NCBI GenBank assembly: GCA_943736015.1 | Contig: OX031066.1 | Location: forward strand, 8,374,245-8,438,244 | Direction: 5' to 3' | From: Tridacna crocea | Lineage: Eukaryota > Mollusca > Bivalvia > Cardiida > Cardiidae | DNA length: 64,000 nt | Position numbers and translations under genes: made by a program | In this document: one piece after another, positions 1-12,619 of the stretch | How the letters are laid out: each line of letters begins with the position of its first letter | Numbering within the stretch: position 1 is the first letter of the stretch | Notes under the pieces: generated by a model | Databases searched by the model: none | Seen by the model: only the letters and a program-made list of their open reading frames with translations | What the model was told of the DNA's origin: nothing

Positions 1-699
1 GGTATGGGATGATGAGATCAGATGAACACAGGAAGGTAAGGCCTCACTTAATATTTTGAAGGATGGCGGAAAAAAAGCAATTACTTGTTACAACGAAATT
101 CTCATCTTTTTTCCCTGTGTGTTTCAATTAAAAAGAAAACACACAAAAAAAGTAACAAGGATGTTGCAGTGTTGCAAATGTGATATCAAATGGCGGTAGA
201 TTCAAGCTTGACACGTGTTAACACTTCGACAGGTACAAATGTCGTGAAACATCTTTAAACGTTCGCCTTCAGCAACAAGATAAACAAGATAAAACTCTGT
301 CAACGTAAAGGACTGTTAGTCGAATGGACATTTTATCGTGATAAATGAACAGTCAATTATCTGACCACGGGTCACTTTTCATTGACCAGAAGGTAGGGTA
401 TAGTAGCTTATACCAAGGAATCTTATATTTGTTGATACAAAAAAATTTGTTATTGGATTATTAAGTTATATATATTTTTGATGACGATGTAATGTTAGCA
501 GATCGTGATATAGTGTATATTGAACATGCTTTTTTGTATAATGGCGACAATGACATTAAAGACGGCGATGGTGTAAATGATAGTGATGATATTCTGTGGT
601 TTTTGTTTTTGTTTGAATGCATTTAAATTTACAATAGATTACACTTTTGTCTGCGATGTCCTTTATGATTTTGTTGGTAAAGTGTTCGATGTGTATTCA

Positions 700-896
700 G
701 GGTCTGTATTAACCGACCATTCTTAAGAACGTTCTTTGTCTTATTCTTCAAGACTTCCTGACTGTGAAAGTAACAGAACTTCTGATTGGCTAAACCAAAT
801 GGTTTAGCCAATCAGAAGTTCTGTTGCTTTCACATTGACAAAAAGTTGAAAAACAAGACTAAAAACGTTCTTAAGAATGCTTGGTGAATAGGAACC
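700..896. mobile_element. Family C foldback element
   Basis: Outer ends GGGTCTGTATT and AATAGGAACCC, nested CATTCTTAAGAACGTTC and its complement, and a perfect 40-bp core palindrome GATTGGCTAAACCAAATGG... form a nearly full-length inverted repeat of about 197 bp. Confidence 0.75.
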
Positions 897-1101
897 CAAG
901 ACTGGTGTTTGCTTCGTCGCTACCTCGGATTGCTGGTTACGTGAAAGTCAATCTTGTACTATAGACTAGCTTCGAAAACCAAGTAAACAAGGACAATTTT
1001 TTTTTCATCTTAAAGTCTGCATGCAATGCTGTTAAAAGCGGTGTCAGACCCAAGGAGACAAATAATTCATTTCTACATTAGGAAATGAATATCCAAAAGC
1101 T

Positions 1102-1329
1102 TTAACTCATTACAAAAAGACAATATTTTAAGCTTGTCTAAGTAGAAAGTATTGTCAGACGCAAAATAAAAGTGACCGGAAATTTGACATTTTTTTTGTG
1201 AAGAGTAGAAAACATTGTCGGAAAAGAAGAAAATGCTGGTCACCAGCATTTTCTTCTTTTCCCACAATGTTTTTTAAAGGCTTCTTTCTAAGGTATGTCA
1301 CAAGTAGGGATTGTCTGGTAATGGATTAA
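1102..1329. mobile_element. Family A MITE, TTAA/CCC type with central hairpin (copy 1)
   Basis: Ends are TTAACTCATTAC and GGTAATGGATTAA. The central hairpin, near 1213-1270, reads GGAAAAGAAGAAAATGCTGG and its complement around GGTCACC. Both arms carry AAGAAG where other copies have AAGGAG. Confidence 0.8.
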
Positions 1330-2948
1330 TTATCTTACAGTTCTTTAAATTATGTATTGCATTTCATGATAATCATACCACTAAGCCAAATAAAGGCGTT
1401 TATCCAGATTAAGAGTTCTTTATGAATTTGTAACAAAAAAAAAAACTTTGGTTTTCAATTTTCGGATTATTTTATCTTTACCATGATATGCTTGTCTTAC
1501 ATTTTAGCTTTTTGAACACAGTGTAGCTCAAAATGATACTTTATTGAACGTGTAGTCTGATCTTTGATCGACATCTTCCAACTTTCTAGATAAGACGGTG
1601 TGCCAGTGACATCAGTGATATGTTTATTGACTTCACTAGAATCTGTTTTAATCTGAAAGCGGTCAAAGTATACATGTATAGTGTTCTGCAGACGTAATTT
1701 ATCATACTGATGATATTACTCCATATTTCACTCTTGAGCTCTTCTTCCTTAAAATTCATATCTAGGGGCGAATTTCTACGTCTTGAATGGCATTAACTCT
1801 TTACCAAATGGCAAAGTTGTACAGAGTAAAAGCAATTGCATACCAAAAATTCAGCGAGTGGACGGGCGTTTTGGCCAAGGAAGTTTTGGCCAGTTAAATG
1901 TGCAATTGATAAACTTTCTATGTATTTAAGTGTTTTTTTTTATCTAGGACAGCATATTCAATTCATTCATTCCATGCATTTTTTTTTATCGAAAAAAAAA
2001 AATCTTTTGGCCAAGATATAGTTTGACCTTAATTTGCTATTTTCTTTCACAAACTGATTAGATTTTTTATGCTTTGTTGCAAAATATAGTTGCAGATAGA
2101 AATTTTAAATGATTGTTCAACCATTATTGATAATCAGCAATTAAAGCAATCATCAAATACTGGTTCGTCCTTAGCTGAGTATAAAAGTTAAATAATATTG
2201 CCAATCAATTACAATCAATTACAAATTGAAGAAGTTAACCATTTGTGCCTTCATTAATATATTTTTTCTCAAATAACCCAAATTCTATATATATTTCATA
2301 AATGTATATATATTTTTTTCAGTTTCCTACAATGTTTTTTAAATTATGGTTATTCGGGCAAAAATTAGAAAAAAATACATTTGGTCAAAACGTCCTACCT
2401 TGTATATCTAGCTGGTCAAAACGTCCTACATTCAATTCAGCGTTGTACAAAAGAAGGAATTTGTCTTTGATGAGACAGAAAAGAGAAAAAGCCGGTTATC
2501 AGCATTCCATCTTGTGATACACCAGACGGGTATGTTATGGCACCAGTCGTCCGTCCGCTCTTCAGCGATTTTTTGGTGCTCGCAACTCCTTCCACAGTTT
2601 TCATTGAAACATGTTCAACCTTAACCATAATGAGTCTCTATAATGTGTAGTTGTACATGTGAGTTAAAAATTGGATATCTGCAGGCGTTCTAGATTTTAA
2701 CTTCATATTTAACAATGTTTTCTACTATTTTAACGACTTTTTTTTACCCAATTTGAGACTATTTTGTTTATAGTTTCCAAATGGTTTAAATTTGAACAAG
2801 TACAAAATGTTGTATGCTAAAGAGTCATAATATGTAACATGGCGTTGGGCCCAGCTTTTCCGATAAATTGAGACAATCACCGGCTTTCAAATTGCAGTGT
2901 AGTCGAGCCTGCATTAAGGGGTCACTTCTATTAAGGGAATAGTCTATA

Positions 2949-3085
2949 TTAAACCTGTACCACACAACAAAATTTTGGACTGGACCAAACTGAAAGGATT
3001 TATTGTCAACAATTTAAATGTAGCTCAAATGATGACACCTGACTTTGACAGAGTAGAAAACACTGTGGGAAAAGGAAAAATGCCT
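2949..3085. mobile_element. Family A MITE, left half only
   Basis: It starts ACCTGTACCACACAACAAAA and follows the family A left half through GAAAACACTGTGGGAAAAGG, then stops at the hairpin arm. Confidence 0.6.
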
Positions 3086-3432
3086 CAGAAAACGTGTATA
3101 TATAAAAATTAATGCTACGTGATGAAAATATTGCGACCTTCTGTAAGTGCAATAGCTTTTAGTCCGATATTTTTACGTCTTCTTTTGCTCCATTCAAACA
3201 CCGTACTTTCTCACGTATCAACGTGTCTTCGATACTCGCTGTGCAAGTAGGTGATGAAACAAATTTTACTCAGTTGAATCAAAATGATAACGCTTGTAGT
3301 AAATGGAGTAAGATTTCGTATAACTGTATTGTTTGATCTACCTCATATGGTGTATTCTTATGGGATCGGTGTAAAGTAAGACTAGGGGAAGAAATTGCAT
3401 ATATATTGCCCGTCACCACTTGTCTTACTCCT

Positions 3433-3439
<7 letters not shown>

Positions 3440-3487
<48 letters not shown>
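3440..3487 (+). repeat. (CT)n microsatellite
   Basis: About 23 uninterrupted CT units follow a C run and precede further CT-rich sequence to about 3570. Confidence 0.95.
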
Positions 3488-3488
<1 letters not shown>

Positions 3489-5263
3489 TAGAGCCTCTAC
3501 CTTCTCTCTTTTGTCTTCCTCCCCCTTTTTTTACTCTGTCTATCTCTCCTCCTATCTCACTCTATCTCTGTTTAGCCCTTAGCCAGCTGACTAAAAAAAA
3601 AAAAGAAAAAATATTCTTTCTAGCAAGGAAAACAGACTGCATATTGCAATGTCACGGTTGTTATTTTGCCAGAGAGTTCCGAAATACCGGACTGTGCAGA
3701 TTCAACATAGAAAGCCCGTCCTGTGCAATTTGATGTTGATATACACTTTTCGTAGCAGCAACATTAGTATTGCTTATGGCCCTAAGCGGTTACATCCCGC
3801 GTGTCTATTCAGGCTCTGCAGTTTCTCACAAATCACAGCGTCTTCGATACTTGATGAAGTTAGAGGCGGTGTGAATTATTCGATACTCAATGAAATTAGA
3901 AAAAAAACAAACAAACACTGGTTGCGTAGTTGGCGGACATTGTTTGCGTGTTTCGTTTATTTGTATAATTTTGCGTCATATGGAGGCATTATTTAATAAG
4001 TAAGGAACTTGTTCATAAGTGGACGTGATGTTTTGTTATATCGTATCATTCTCATTTCTCGTGTCTAATAGGTAAGGAGTAGTGGTTACCCTTCTTTTAT
4101 CAGTCAAGACTGCTTTTGAAAACTCAGTGAGGAAAGAACAAAATGCTGGTAATAATGTTTTCAAAGGCCTTCTTTCTCAAGGTCGTGAGAAGTCGAGAAT
4201 ATGCTGAATAGTCTTAAAGTGGTAAATGTCGTTGGATATCACTATGTTACATAGATACTTCCAAAGTTGCCTATTGTTGAATATCATTTTCTTCTTTGCG
4301 CTCAATGTTTCATAGTTTTTAAAGAACAAATTTCTTCATTTGAGCAATACTTCAATTTGTTTCTACAAGTGTACTCTAAAAATGGACAATGCTACAACAG
4401 TATTATCTAGTGAAGGGTGATATCTGGTATCTTAAGCATCAGTACAAGCCAAGAGAGTGACAAGTCTATCAAGTCATTTGTCACCGCGTAACAAACTGGA
4501 TATTGATAGGGTCACACCATAGCACGCTGCCTTAGGACGTTTATCAAACTCGTGCGCTATGCAAATAACGATTCTTGGATAGTTTATTCCGCAGAGGCGA
4601 TACAGACAATATTACAGAATGATCTTTATCTTGATAAATATAGATTATAAATAAATTGTGTTTGTAAAGTGGAATTCTGAAATTTCTAAAGTGAAAGGGA
4701 AAAAATAATCAAAGTTCCACGTTGCCTCCGTTTTTTCATGGTGTGGGGTGGAATTTTTAATCTCAGTCACATATGCAAAAGCAGCTTCTTTTGGGGACGT
4801 TATGGATTCAGGATCAGACTGCATTGGAGTGCAGTTTGATCTTGATCTATAATGTACGCTTGTGTAGTTAAGTATACAAAATAAAAATATTCTGAGATTC
4901 AGATGATTGTATTTTGAATTCCTCAAAGAGTGCGACTTGATATACATTTAGTTGGCGCTGAAACAGTTTAACATTATATCCAGGAGTTGTCGCCAGTATG
5001 TAAATGGTTATTACTCATGTTAATTGCTTACTTAGATACCATTGTTTGATAGATTATTTCCTGTTGTGATCAATTCTGGATTACGAGTGATTGGATAGAG
5101 TATAAAGTATTACCACCGGGTAAGTCTAATCTCCGGTCACTTATAATGTCTGTATGGTTTTCTTTTACCCATCAGGTTTATCCTTTAGGCTCAACTTTTC
5201 CTCTCTGTCCACATTGCTCCCGCTCGCCTGCTTTCCCACTATGGCTGTTGATCTCTTTCTGAG

Positions 5264-5698
5264 TCAACCCTTTGGATGCTTACTGCGTCTCACTGACCTT
5301 TTGCAGACATTGTAGATCAAGATCAGACTGCACAGAACGTACAGTCTGATCTTGGATCTACACTGCGCCGTAAGGAGATATTACTCCCTAAAACATAACC
5401 TTAACCCATTACCACACAATCCCTACTTTTGACGATCCTGAAAAAGAAGCCTTCAGAAAACATTGTGGGAAAAGGAGAAAATGCTGGTAACCAGCATTTT
5501 CTCCTTTTCCCACAATGTTTTCTATCCTTCACAAAACAAATTTCAAAGTTTCAGTCACTTTTATTTTGTCATCTGCGATTGCTTTGGATGTAGACATGCC
5601 TAAATTAATGTCGTTTGGTAATGAGTTAAATAAAAATATTAGTGTTTTCACCATCGAATTGAAAATTTCATTTTAGTTTAGTACAGAAAAAGGGGTAA
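5264..5698. mobile_element. Family B MITE interrupted by a family A MITE
   Basis: The left part (5264-5400, AACCCTTTGGATGC..., with the AGATCAGACTGCA hairpin) and the right part (5630-5698, ATATTAGTG...GGGGTAAA) match the undivided B copy at 12089-12300. They are separated exactly by the TTAA-bounded A copy at 5401-5629. Confidence 0.8.
5401..5629. mobile_element. Family A MITE (copy 2), nested in family B
   Basis: TTAACCCATTACCACACAA at the left and TTTGGTAATGAGTTAA at the right bound 229 bp. The central palindrome GAGAAAATGCTGGTAACCAG and its complement are near perfect. Confidence 0.85.
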
Positions 5699-5771
5699 AA
5701 TTGTTACCCTGTAACTAGGCTGGGTTCCAGTCTGGTCATTATTGGCCTGTTCTAATCTGGGTTTTTGTTTA

Positions 5772-6000
5772 TTAACCCTTTCTCAAACGGCAAATTTTGG
5801 ACCAGACCAAATTCAAAGCATTTTCCAGATGACAAATTAACAGTTGTTAAAAAGATGATTTTTCTATATGATAAGGTAGAAAACATTTTGGGAAAAGGAG
5901 AAAATGCTGGTTACCAGCATTTTCTCCTTTTCCCTCAATGTTTTCAAAAGGCTTTTATTCCTGACCCATGGAAACCAGGGATTGTTTGGGTAAGGGTTAA
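5772..6000. mobile_element. Family A MITE (copy 3)
   Basis: TTAACCCTTTCTCAAACGGC ... GGGTAAGGGTTAA, 229 bp, with a central palindrome around GGTTACC. Confidence 0.85.
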
Positions 6001-6937
6001 GATAAGAAATGGTAATTATTGTTGAACAGATCTATATCGACAGTGATAAGGAGATTGTGGTTAGGAGTGGTTAAGAAATAAATTGTGCCAGTGCATTGGT
6101 GCCTGGACCCAAGTTATTACATACCATGATTGACAAAAATAATTATCAATAGGAAACTAAAAGTTGTTCTCGGAGATTAGTACGAACGAACGAACGAATT
6201 ACGTTAATGACAAAAACTTACATAGTTTTATAGTCATATACAAATATGAAAATGCGCAATATAAATATCATCATGCTGTAGCTAGGAAACAAAAAAGATA
6301 AAAGGAAATAGCTTATAGGTTGTTGCCAAACAAGAGGACATGATTGATAAAGACATCAAGTAAATTTTAAGAGAGGAAAAAGTAAATGAAAATTTGAGAG
6401 GAAAAAAAAATTGTTGGAGGATCAGCCAAACAAAGTGAAAAACTTTTTGCAGCCGGGAAAAAACATTCCAAAGGGAAGCAGTTGTTTATTTCTAACAATT
6501 GCTCCCCCCCCCCCAACAATGTCCGTCCCACTAACTTAAAACGACAATGTTTCACACTATTTTGTAAGGCCTCTGTTGTATTGACTTCTAATAATGAAAT
6601 CTTGTTTTTATAGTCTAAACACAAGGTTAGAGCGATCGTATAATACAGGTACATTACAGACCATGCATTTCTGTTTATCAAACATCAAAGATCACAGATC
6701 AACCCGCATGACTTTGCAGTTTGATCTCGATTCGTGAAAATAGCAAAGCATTCAAAATCATAAAGGTACACATTTCTTAAACTACTCACAGTCTGGAAAT
6801 GTAACATTCTAACTAAATATAGAATAGAAAGGTAATTCACAAAAATAAAGCTATATTGACATTCCTGTAAAAACTAGAATTATTAATGTAAAAAGGGGAA
6901 TTCGTAAGGAGGTACTTGTGTACAGAATGTAACATTT

Positions 6938-6985
6938 TGTGTGTGTGTGTGTGGGGGGGGGGGGAGGGGGGGGGAGAGGGGAAGG
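6938..6985 (+). repeat. (GT)n followed by G runs
   Basis: GTGTGT repeats pass into G12, A, G9 and purine-rich sequence. Confidence 0.9.
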
Positions 6986-7419
6986 GGAAAGGGGAAAGGT
7001 AAGACTTACAATAAAAAGGTCACTAAAAGTTACCATATACTTGCCATCTGCGAAAAAAGATTTATTCTACCGTGAGGAATAATAGGATCTACTTAATTTC
7101 AAACTATGGCTAAATAATAGATATTGCATAATATTATCGATTATGACTTCTGCTATATATAACGGCAATAATTATGCTTTTATCTGATTAGAAAAAGGGG
7201 GGGGGGCAGAGAGAAAAAGATGGTGACCCGAATCAATGAGTCGTTTTTATTTTTTCTTTATTTCAGTCACGAAAATACTGTTTCTTTTTTTGCTATGGTG
7301 TTACTTTTCTTACTTTCATGAAGTGATATTTCACTGTCACAGTTTCAGACAACCAGACTCGCTATTGAATCTTTAAGTTTGAGCTCACTCCCATCTGAAT
7401 ATGATGTACGGTTTAGAGT

Positions 7420-7628
7420 TTAAGTATTTACCAAACAAGAATGTTCAATGCAGACGAAAACTCACAAGTCGGCTCAAATAATGAAAACTCCCTTTAATTG
7501 GGTAAAAAACATTGTAGGGAAAAGGAAAAAAAGAAGGGTAGTAATCAGAATTTTCTCTTTTTCTTTCAGTGTTTTCAAGACTTATTCCAAAGAGTCGTTA
7601 AAAATTGGGATTTGTGGGAATAAGTTAA
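7420..7628. mobile_element. Family A MITE, degenerate (copy 4)
   Basis: TTAAGTATTTACCAAAC begins it and GGGAATAAGTTAA ends it. The hairpin is decayed, and the right TTAA is shared with the next copy. Confidence 0.6.
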
Positions 7629-7853
7629 CTCTTTACCAGACGACAAAATGTTGGACTGGTCCAAATTGAAGGCACCTGCAGATGACAAAATAAACGTAAC
7701 TCAAAATTTGAAAGTTGTTTCCAGCTTGGTAAAAACATTGTGGGATCATGAGAAAATGCTGGTAACCAACATGTTCTCCTTTTTCCACACTTTTTTTCAA
7801 AAGGCTTCTTTCTCAGGGTTGTAAAAACCAGGGATTGTTTGGGAAAGAGTTAC
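7625..7853. mobile_element. Family A MITE (copy 5), abutting copy 4
   Basis: TTAACTCTTTACCAGACGAC ... GGGAAAGAGTTAC; the final TTAA is mutated to TTAC. The palindrome is around CTGGTAACCA. Confidence 0.78.
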
Positions 7854-8144
7854 ACGGTTACGTCTCATAGTTTAACTGATATACGAGGAATATTCAACCA
7901 CCGCCTCATTTGCATATTTGACCGATCGCTATCCAGTAATATGGATCTAATTACGATGGAATAATTAATTCAAATGCCTGATTGTATAATTAAATTAATG
8001 CGTACCATGCTTCGGATAACATCCTTTTGATCCAAGATCAGACTGCGTAAACCGTATGGTTTGACGTTGGGTCGACAAGAGTTTTCTTTATTTCTTTTTC
8101 TTTTTATACTAACCATGATATATCCTCTTCTTGAGATATGTAAC

Positions 8145-8431
8145 GTTTAATTATAAAATAAACACAAGCTTTCGGCGGTACAACCGCCTTCTTCAAGTGT
8201 GATCCTGTGATAAAATGCCTGCAGTAATGTTCAGTTGTTTACGCACGTTGCGTAAACAACTGAACATTACTGCAGGCATTTTATCACAGGATTACAATGC
8301 TTGCAGTAATGTTCAGTTGTTTACGCAACGTGCGTAAACAACTGAACATTACTGCAGGCATTTTATCACAGGATCACACTTGAAGAAGGCGGTTGTACCG
8401 CCAAAAGCTTGTGTTTATTTTATAATTAAAC
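8145..8431. mobile_element. Family D: 287-bp palindrome made of two smaller palindromes
   Basis: Outer arms of about 60 bp begin GTTTAATTATAAAATAAACA and include CGGCGGTACAACCGCC. Between them lie two palindromes (8203-8295 and about 8296-8381) sharing GCAGTAATGTTCAGTTG. Their centres are GCACGTTGC and GCAACGTGC, which are each other's reverse complement. The left arm of the second palindrome is shortened. Confidence 0.85.
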
Positions 8432-8621
8432 TTTTTATATTACATGTATTTCTTTGAAATCTGCTAATCTAGTCTGTTGCTGTGTATAGTCCATGCTGTA
8501 TGATTTTGCATACCTGGAAGAGAAATAAAGTGTCTTGTATTGTATTATTGACAATGTATGATATTTCACAAAATGTTCTGACATAAAAGAGTAGTTTTAC
8601 TTTTGCAATATTTGCATTCTT

Positions 8622-8833
8622 TTAACCCTGCTTTTTACGGGTCAGGAATAGAAGCCTTTTGAAAACATTGTGGGAAAAGGAGAAAATGCTGGTAACCAGC
8701 ATTTTCTCCTTTTCCCACAAGGTTTTCTACCCTTCATATAGAAAAATCATCTTTTTAGCAACTGTTAGTTTGTCGCCTGCAAAATGCTTTGAATTTGGTC
8801 TGGTCCAAAATATGCCGTTTGGGAAAGGGTTAA
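8622..8833. mobile_element. Family A MITE (copy 6)
   Basis: TTAACCCTGC ... GGGAAAGGGTTAA, 212 bp. The left flank is shortened, and the central hairpin AAAACATTGTGGGAAAAGG with its mate is almost perfect. Confidence 0.83.
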
Positions 8834-9332
8834 TGTATTTAATCATATACGCAGTAAATATGGTGTAACGTTATGTGTGTGTCGTAGTTTAAGATCAGAC
8901 AGTTATAGCATTTTGATCTAATACGTTCACATTTTATTTCTCAATAGTGAAAATAAGTTAAGCTGCTCATCTTATCAATCGGTCAGCTAAACATATTTAG
9001 CAGACTGAGAAAAGAAAACAACAACAGCTGAAATCCAAATACTAGTAGTCTATGTGCTAGATAGAGTATCTTTTTGTACCGGACATTTTATTCAAGATTT
9101 GACTGTAGATTCCGCGCACTCTAATCTTGATCTTTGCTGTTCTTAAAAATGTTTTTAGTTACGCAGATCAGCTCAGGGATTAATACTATTGAATAACTGT
9201 CTTTGGTATTAAAAGGGATATCATCTATTGATCGCAAGGTGGGTTATAGAGATGAGACAGTGATTGGAATATAAAATAACGGTAATATACAGTGTCTGAT
9301 CATATGCATAAAAATATCTTGATATTTTATGT

Positions 9333-9563
9333 TTAACCCATTACCACACAATCCCTACTTTCGACGCCCTTGAGAAAGTAGCCTTTTGAAAACACTGCGG
9401 GAAAAGGAGGAAATGCTGGTAACCAGCATTTTCTCCTTTTCCCACTGTGTTTTCTACCCTTCCCAGAACGAATTTCAATTTTTCAGTGACTGCCATTTTG
9501 TCGTCTGCAAAATGCTTTCAATTTGAACCAGTCTAAAATTTTGTTGTGTGGTAAAGGGGTTAA
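9333..9563. mobile_element. Family A MITE (copy 7)
   Basis: TTAACCCATTACCACAC ... GTGTGGTAAAGGGGTTAA, 231 bp. The terminal inverted repeats and GGTAACC-centred palindrome are clear. Confidence 0.86.
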
Positions 9564-12088
9564 GGTCTTTCTGACAAAGCTTCCCTGGAAGAAATACATA
9601 GCATAGATCAAACATTAGATTGCACTTCTTTATAACTGAACATGATCTATACATGCAACTTGATGAATGCATAAAACAAGTTAACATCTTTTATTCGCCT
9701 AGGGCACTTTCTTCACAATATGCATCATATATACAATGCATTTCTATTTCTTTTTTTTACTGTAAGGTACTTGATCTTATATTTTTGTTTGTTCAATTGT
9801 TTATCTTAAAAGACATCCTCACTGCTTCATTTGTGCATATCCGATCGTATTCGATCTTATTTCGGTGGAAAAGGACAAAATAGAACTGATAAAATAGTTC
9901 GGTAAATTCTAATTCCAAGACAACTTTATTTTTTACTCGGAATTCGATCTTGGCTAAATCTTCTAAAGCTTATTCTTGAACAGGCGAAAAGCCTTTGGAT
10001 TTTTAATCCCTGGGTTGAGCCCTGGTAGCAACTCTTGTCACGAGGAAGAATTCTTGGATAGGCGCTATAGAGCTCGCACATAGCACTAGTGAACCCCAAG
10101 TAATAAATTGATAAATGAGCTCTAATATAGATGAAGCAATTTTGAAAGCATCATAAAACTCTAATGAAACAAATTCACCCTTTTCAAACATTTGCCACTA
10201 CTGTGTATCTCAGAGCATTTTGGCTTGTTAGTCAGTATATAAGTTACTGCTGGAGCACACGTCTGGCATATTGTAGAAGAAAGACATACGTGATCTGTCG
10301 TCACTCTTTGAGTTATGCTGGTATCGCGTTAAACATCAAACAAAAATTGGTTATGTACATCGTTTATTGCTATACCATTTCAACACATAAAAGATAAAAA
10401 ACTGATAGGCTCTTGAATATCACTTGATTCTTAGGCATGATAAATATAGAAGTTGCGTTTAGGGAATTAATCACTCAAAATTATCTTCGAAATCCCTATG
10501 TATGCGTACACGTGTTTTTACCCTTGAAGCTCAAATACATTTAGATTTAGAAGGTGATTTTCTTCGTCAGACATCATTTGAAACTTGCCTCTATCTCATT
10601 AAAATCAGACAGTGTTCATCTAGCATCAGACTGCATTCTCCGCAGCCACATCTTCACCTTTACCTTTTAAGTTTTAGATATATTGCATTATGTCGTCAAA
10701 GCATTCAACAATTGGATACGCTCCATTTGTCTGCAAATAACAGGATTGCTGTTTTCTTGTAGTTTTCTTGTGAGGTAATGATCTTTTTGATGCCTGGCAT
10801 TTTGAAAGACTCTGTACACTGATTTAATGTGACAAAGCATTATTATGTTCATTAAATTAGGTAATTTTATGCTACTGTTTAACCTGCTCCGACACGTTAG
10901 AGTATTACCAGACAAATATCAAATGTAATACACAGAACGAGGATGCAAACTTATTTTGAACATATTAAAGTTTTTTAAAGAGTGTTAATTTGATTGTCTG
11001 AGGAAAGATTCCTCGTCAATAAGATGAATAGTCAGATTTTGATAAGATCTTAGAGATCGAGATTGCCCATAATGTACAAAATAAGACTAGTTAGGAGAGT
11101 CAACATTTCATTTTACTTCTTTATTCTGTGAGGTATTTGTCACATTAGGCCATCAAAAACGGTATCCTTTATTTTAGTCGAATTCAACATTTAGAAAGTA
11201 ACATGATTTCTGATTTGCTAACGAGTTTGGTTAATCCAATCAGATTTTTTTTTTTCTTATGAAATTTAGGTTGCTGGATTCATATCCTCGAATCACGCAC
11301 CCGGTAGCTCCGGGATACCGAGCAGGGCTATTGAATCACATGTTGTGAGTTGCGTCCTTCTCGGTCAAAACAATTTCGGTGACTTGGAAGGCAACAGAGA
11401 CAGAGTTGATTACAAAAGTCTTTACAGTCGACATTTGTTTCTTTCGCACCGCTTTACACACGTTTGACTTCATTTAGGTGGAAAAGGGCCAGTGGTATTG
11501 AAACGAATAATTAAGATCAGACTTGTCAAAAAAAAATAAATAACCTTATGGGATGCAATGTACACTGGACGGGGTATATTAACTGAAATACTTTTGAAAA
11601 TGTCATTTAAACAAAATAAAGGGAAACAAAGGGCATTCTTTAACGAAACTTCTGATAGATAGCAAGAGCGATAATAGTTGTGATTATTGAATTTATCCAC
11701 AGGCTTGTCAATATTATTTGAAATTCTTCGAATTTAAGCAAATGCCTGAAAAGTAAAACCGATATTTCATTTTACTTCCCGAACTCATATTGATTTAGTT
11801 TAAACATATTTATTTTACATCGATTGAGAAACAAGTTCCAACAACGTATATTAATCTCTCTCGATTCTGCTTCCTCGGAACTAAACCAATACTCGCGCCG
11901 AATGTGTGGGCCAATGAAAAATTCCAAGGTTGATACCCGCTCCCGAGTATCGAAGTCAGGACCTTATAGTTACGAGGCCGACGCTCTTCCTCACAGCCAC
12001 GGACACCACACAACAACTCATATTAACTTATCTCAGTAGAGAGAGCACAACTAATTCTCATAATAGATCTAGCTCACGTCTTATTGAA
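9564..12088. other. Gene-less stretch
   Basis: I see only a minus-strand SINE head near 11932-12012 and scattered AGATCAGACTGCA-like family B debris. No coding region is supported. Confidence 0.6.
11932..12012 (-). repeat. tRNA-derived SINE head, minus strand
   Basis: The minus strand reads GTGGCTGTGAGGAAGAGCGT, then CGTAACTATAAGGTCCTGAC and TTCGATAC, an A-box/B-box layout. It shares this pattern with 41408-41482. There is no intact cloverleaf. Confidence 0.5.
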
Positions 12089-12300
12089 TTAACCCTTTGG
12101 TTGCTAATCGCGACCCGCTGACCTTTTGCGGACAGTGTAGATCAAAATCAGACTGCACAGAACGTGCAGTCTGATCTTTGATCTACACTGTCCGATAAGG
12201 AGATATCATTCCCCAAAATAGAACTTTGAAACAGCAATATTTGGATTATTAGTGTCAAATTGAAAATTTATTTTTAGTTTTTCAGCAGGAGAAGGGTTAA
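12089..12300. mobile_element. Family B MITE, undivided copy
   Basis: TTAACCCTTTGG ... GAGAAGGGTTAA bounds 212 bp. An off-centre hairpin reads CAGTGTAGATCAAAATCAG and its complement around a GCACAGAACGTGC centre. Confidence 0.75.
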
Positions 12301-12615
12301 GTTCGCTAGTGCCTAAACAGTTTATTTATTCATAGACATGGATAAAGTTATCAAGTTCATGATCGATATAGGGATCCATCATTACATAATGAGTGTTTGT
12401 TTAGGTTAAGTGGATTTAACCCTTTATGCGATTGTGTAGCTTTTTTCTGCAGGCGTAGCACTTCAAGATCAGTCTGGTGTTGTTACATATTAATCGTGAA
12501 CATTACTGTCTAGTTAAAAAATAAGTTTAGTTAGTTTAATCATTCCTTTAAAAAGTCACTTTGTAGTAGCTACTGTACATTTTACACGGAGCTGATTTTA
12601 TTCTGATGGGAATCA
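12301..12615. other. Gene-less stretch before the LTR element
   Basis: A partial family B left end (TTAACCCTTTATGCGATTG, about 12416-12480) and otherwise unremarkable AT-rich sequence up to the TAAT target site. Confidence 0.55.
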
Positions 12616-12619
12616 TAAT

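Larger units (their letters stand above)
1330..5263. other. Gene-less stretch
   Basis: It contains a family A half copy, the CT microsatellite, a small direct repeat of TGGTCAAAACGTCCTAC (near 2382 and 2412) and decayed family A/B pieces near 4120-4210. Short open frames here (for example 3649-3996) show no recognisable motif. Confidence 0.6.

Noticed and set aside
3395..3733. 112-residue open frame over the CT microsatellite
   Set aside because: Its Leu/Ser repeats are simply the translation of (CT)n.
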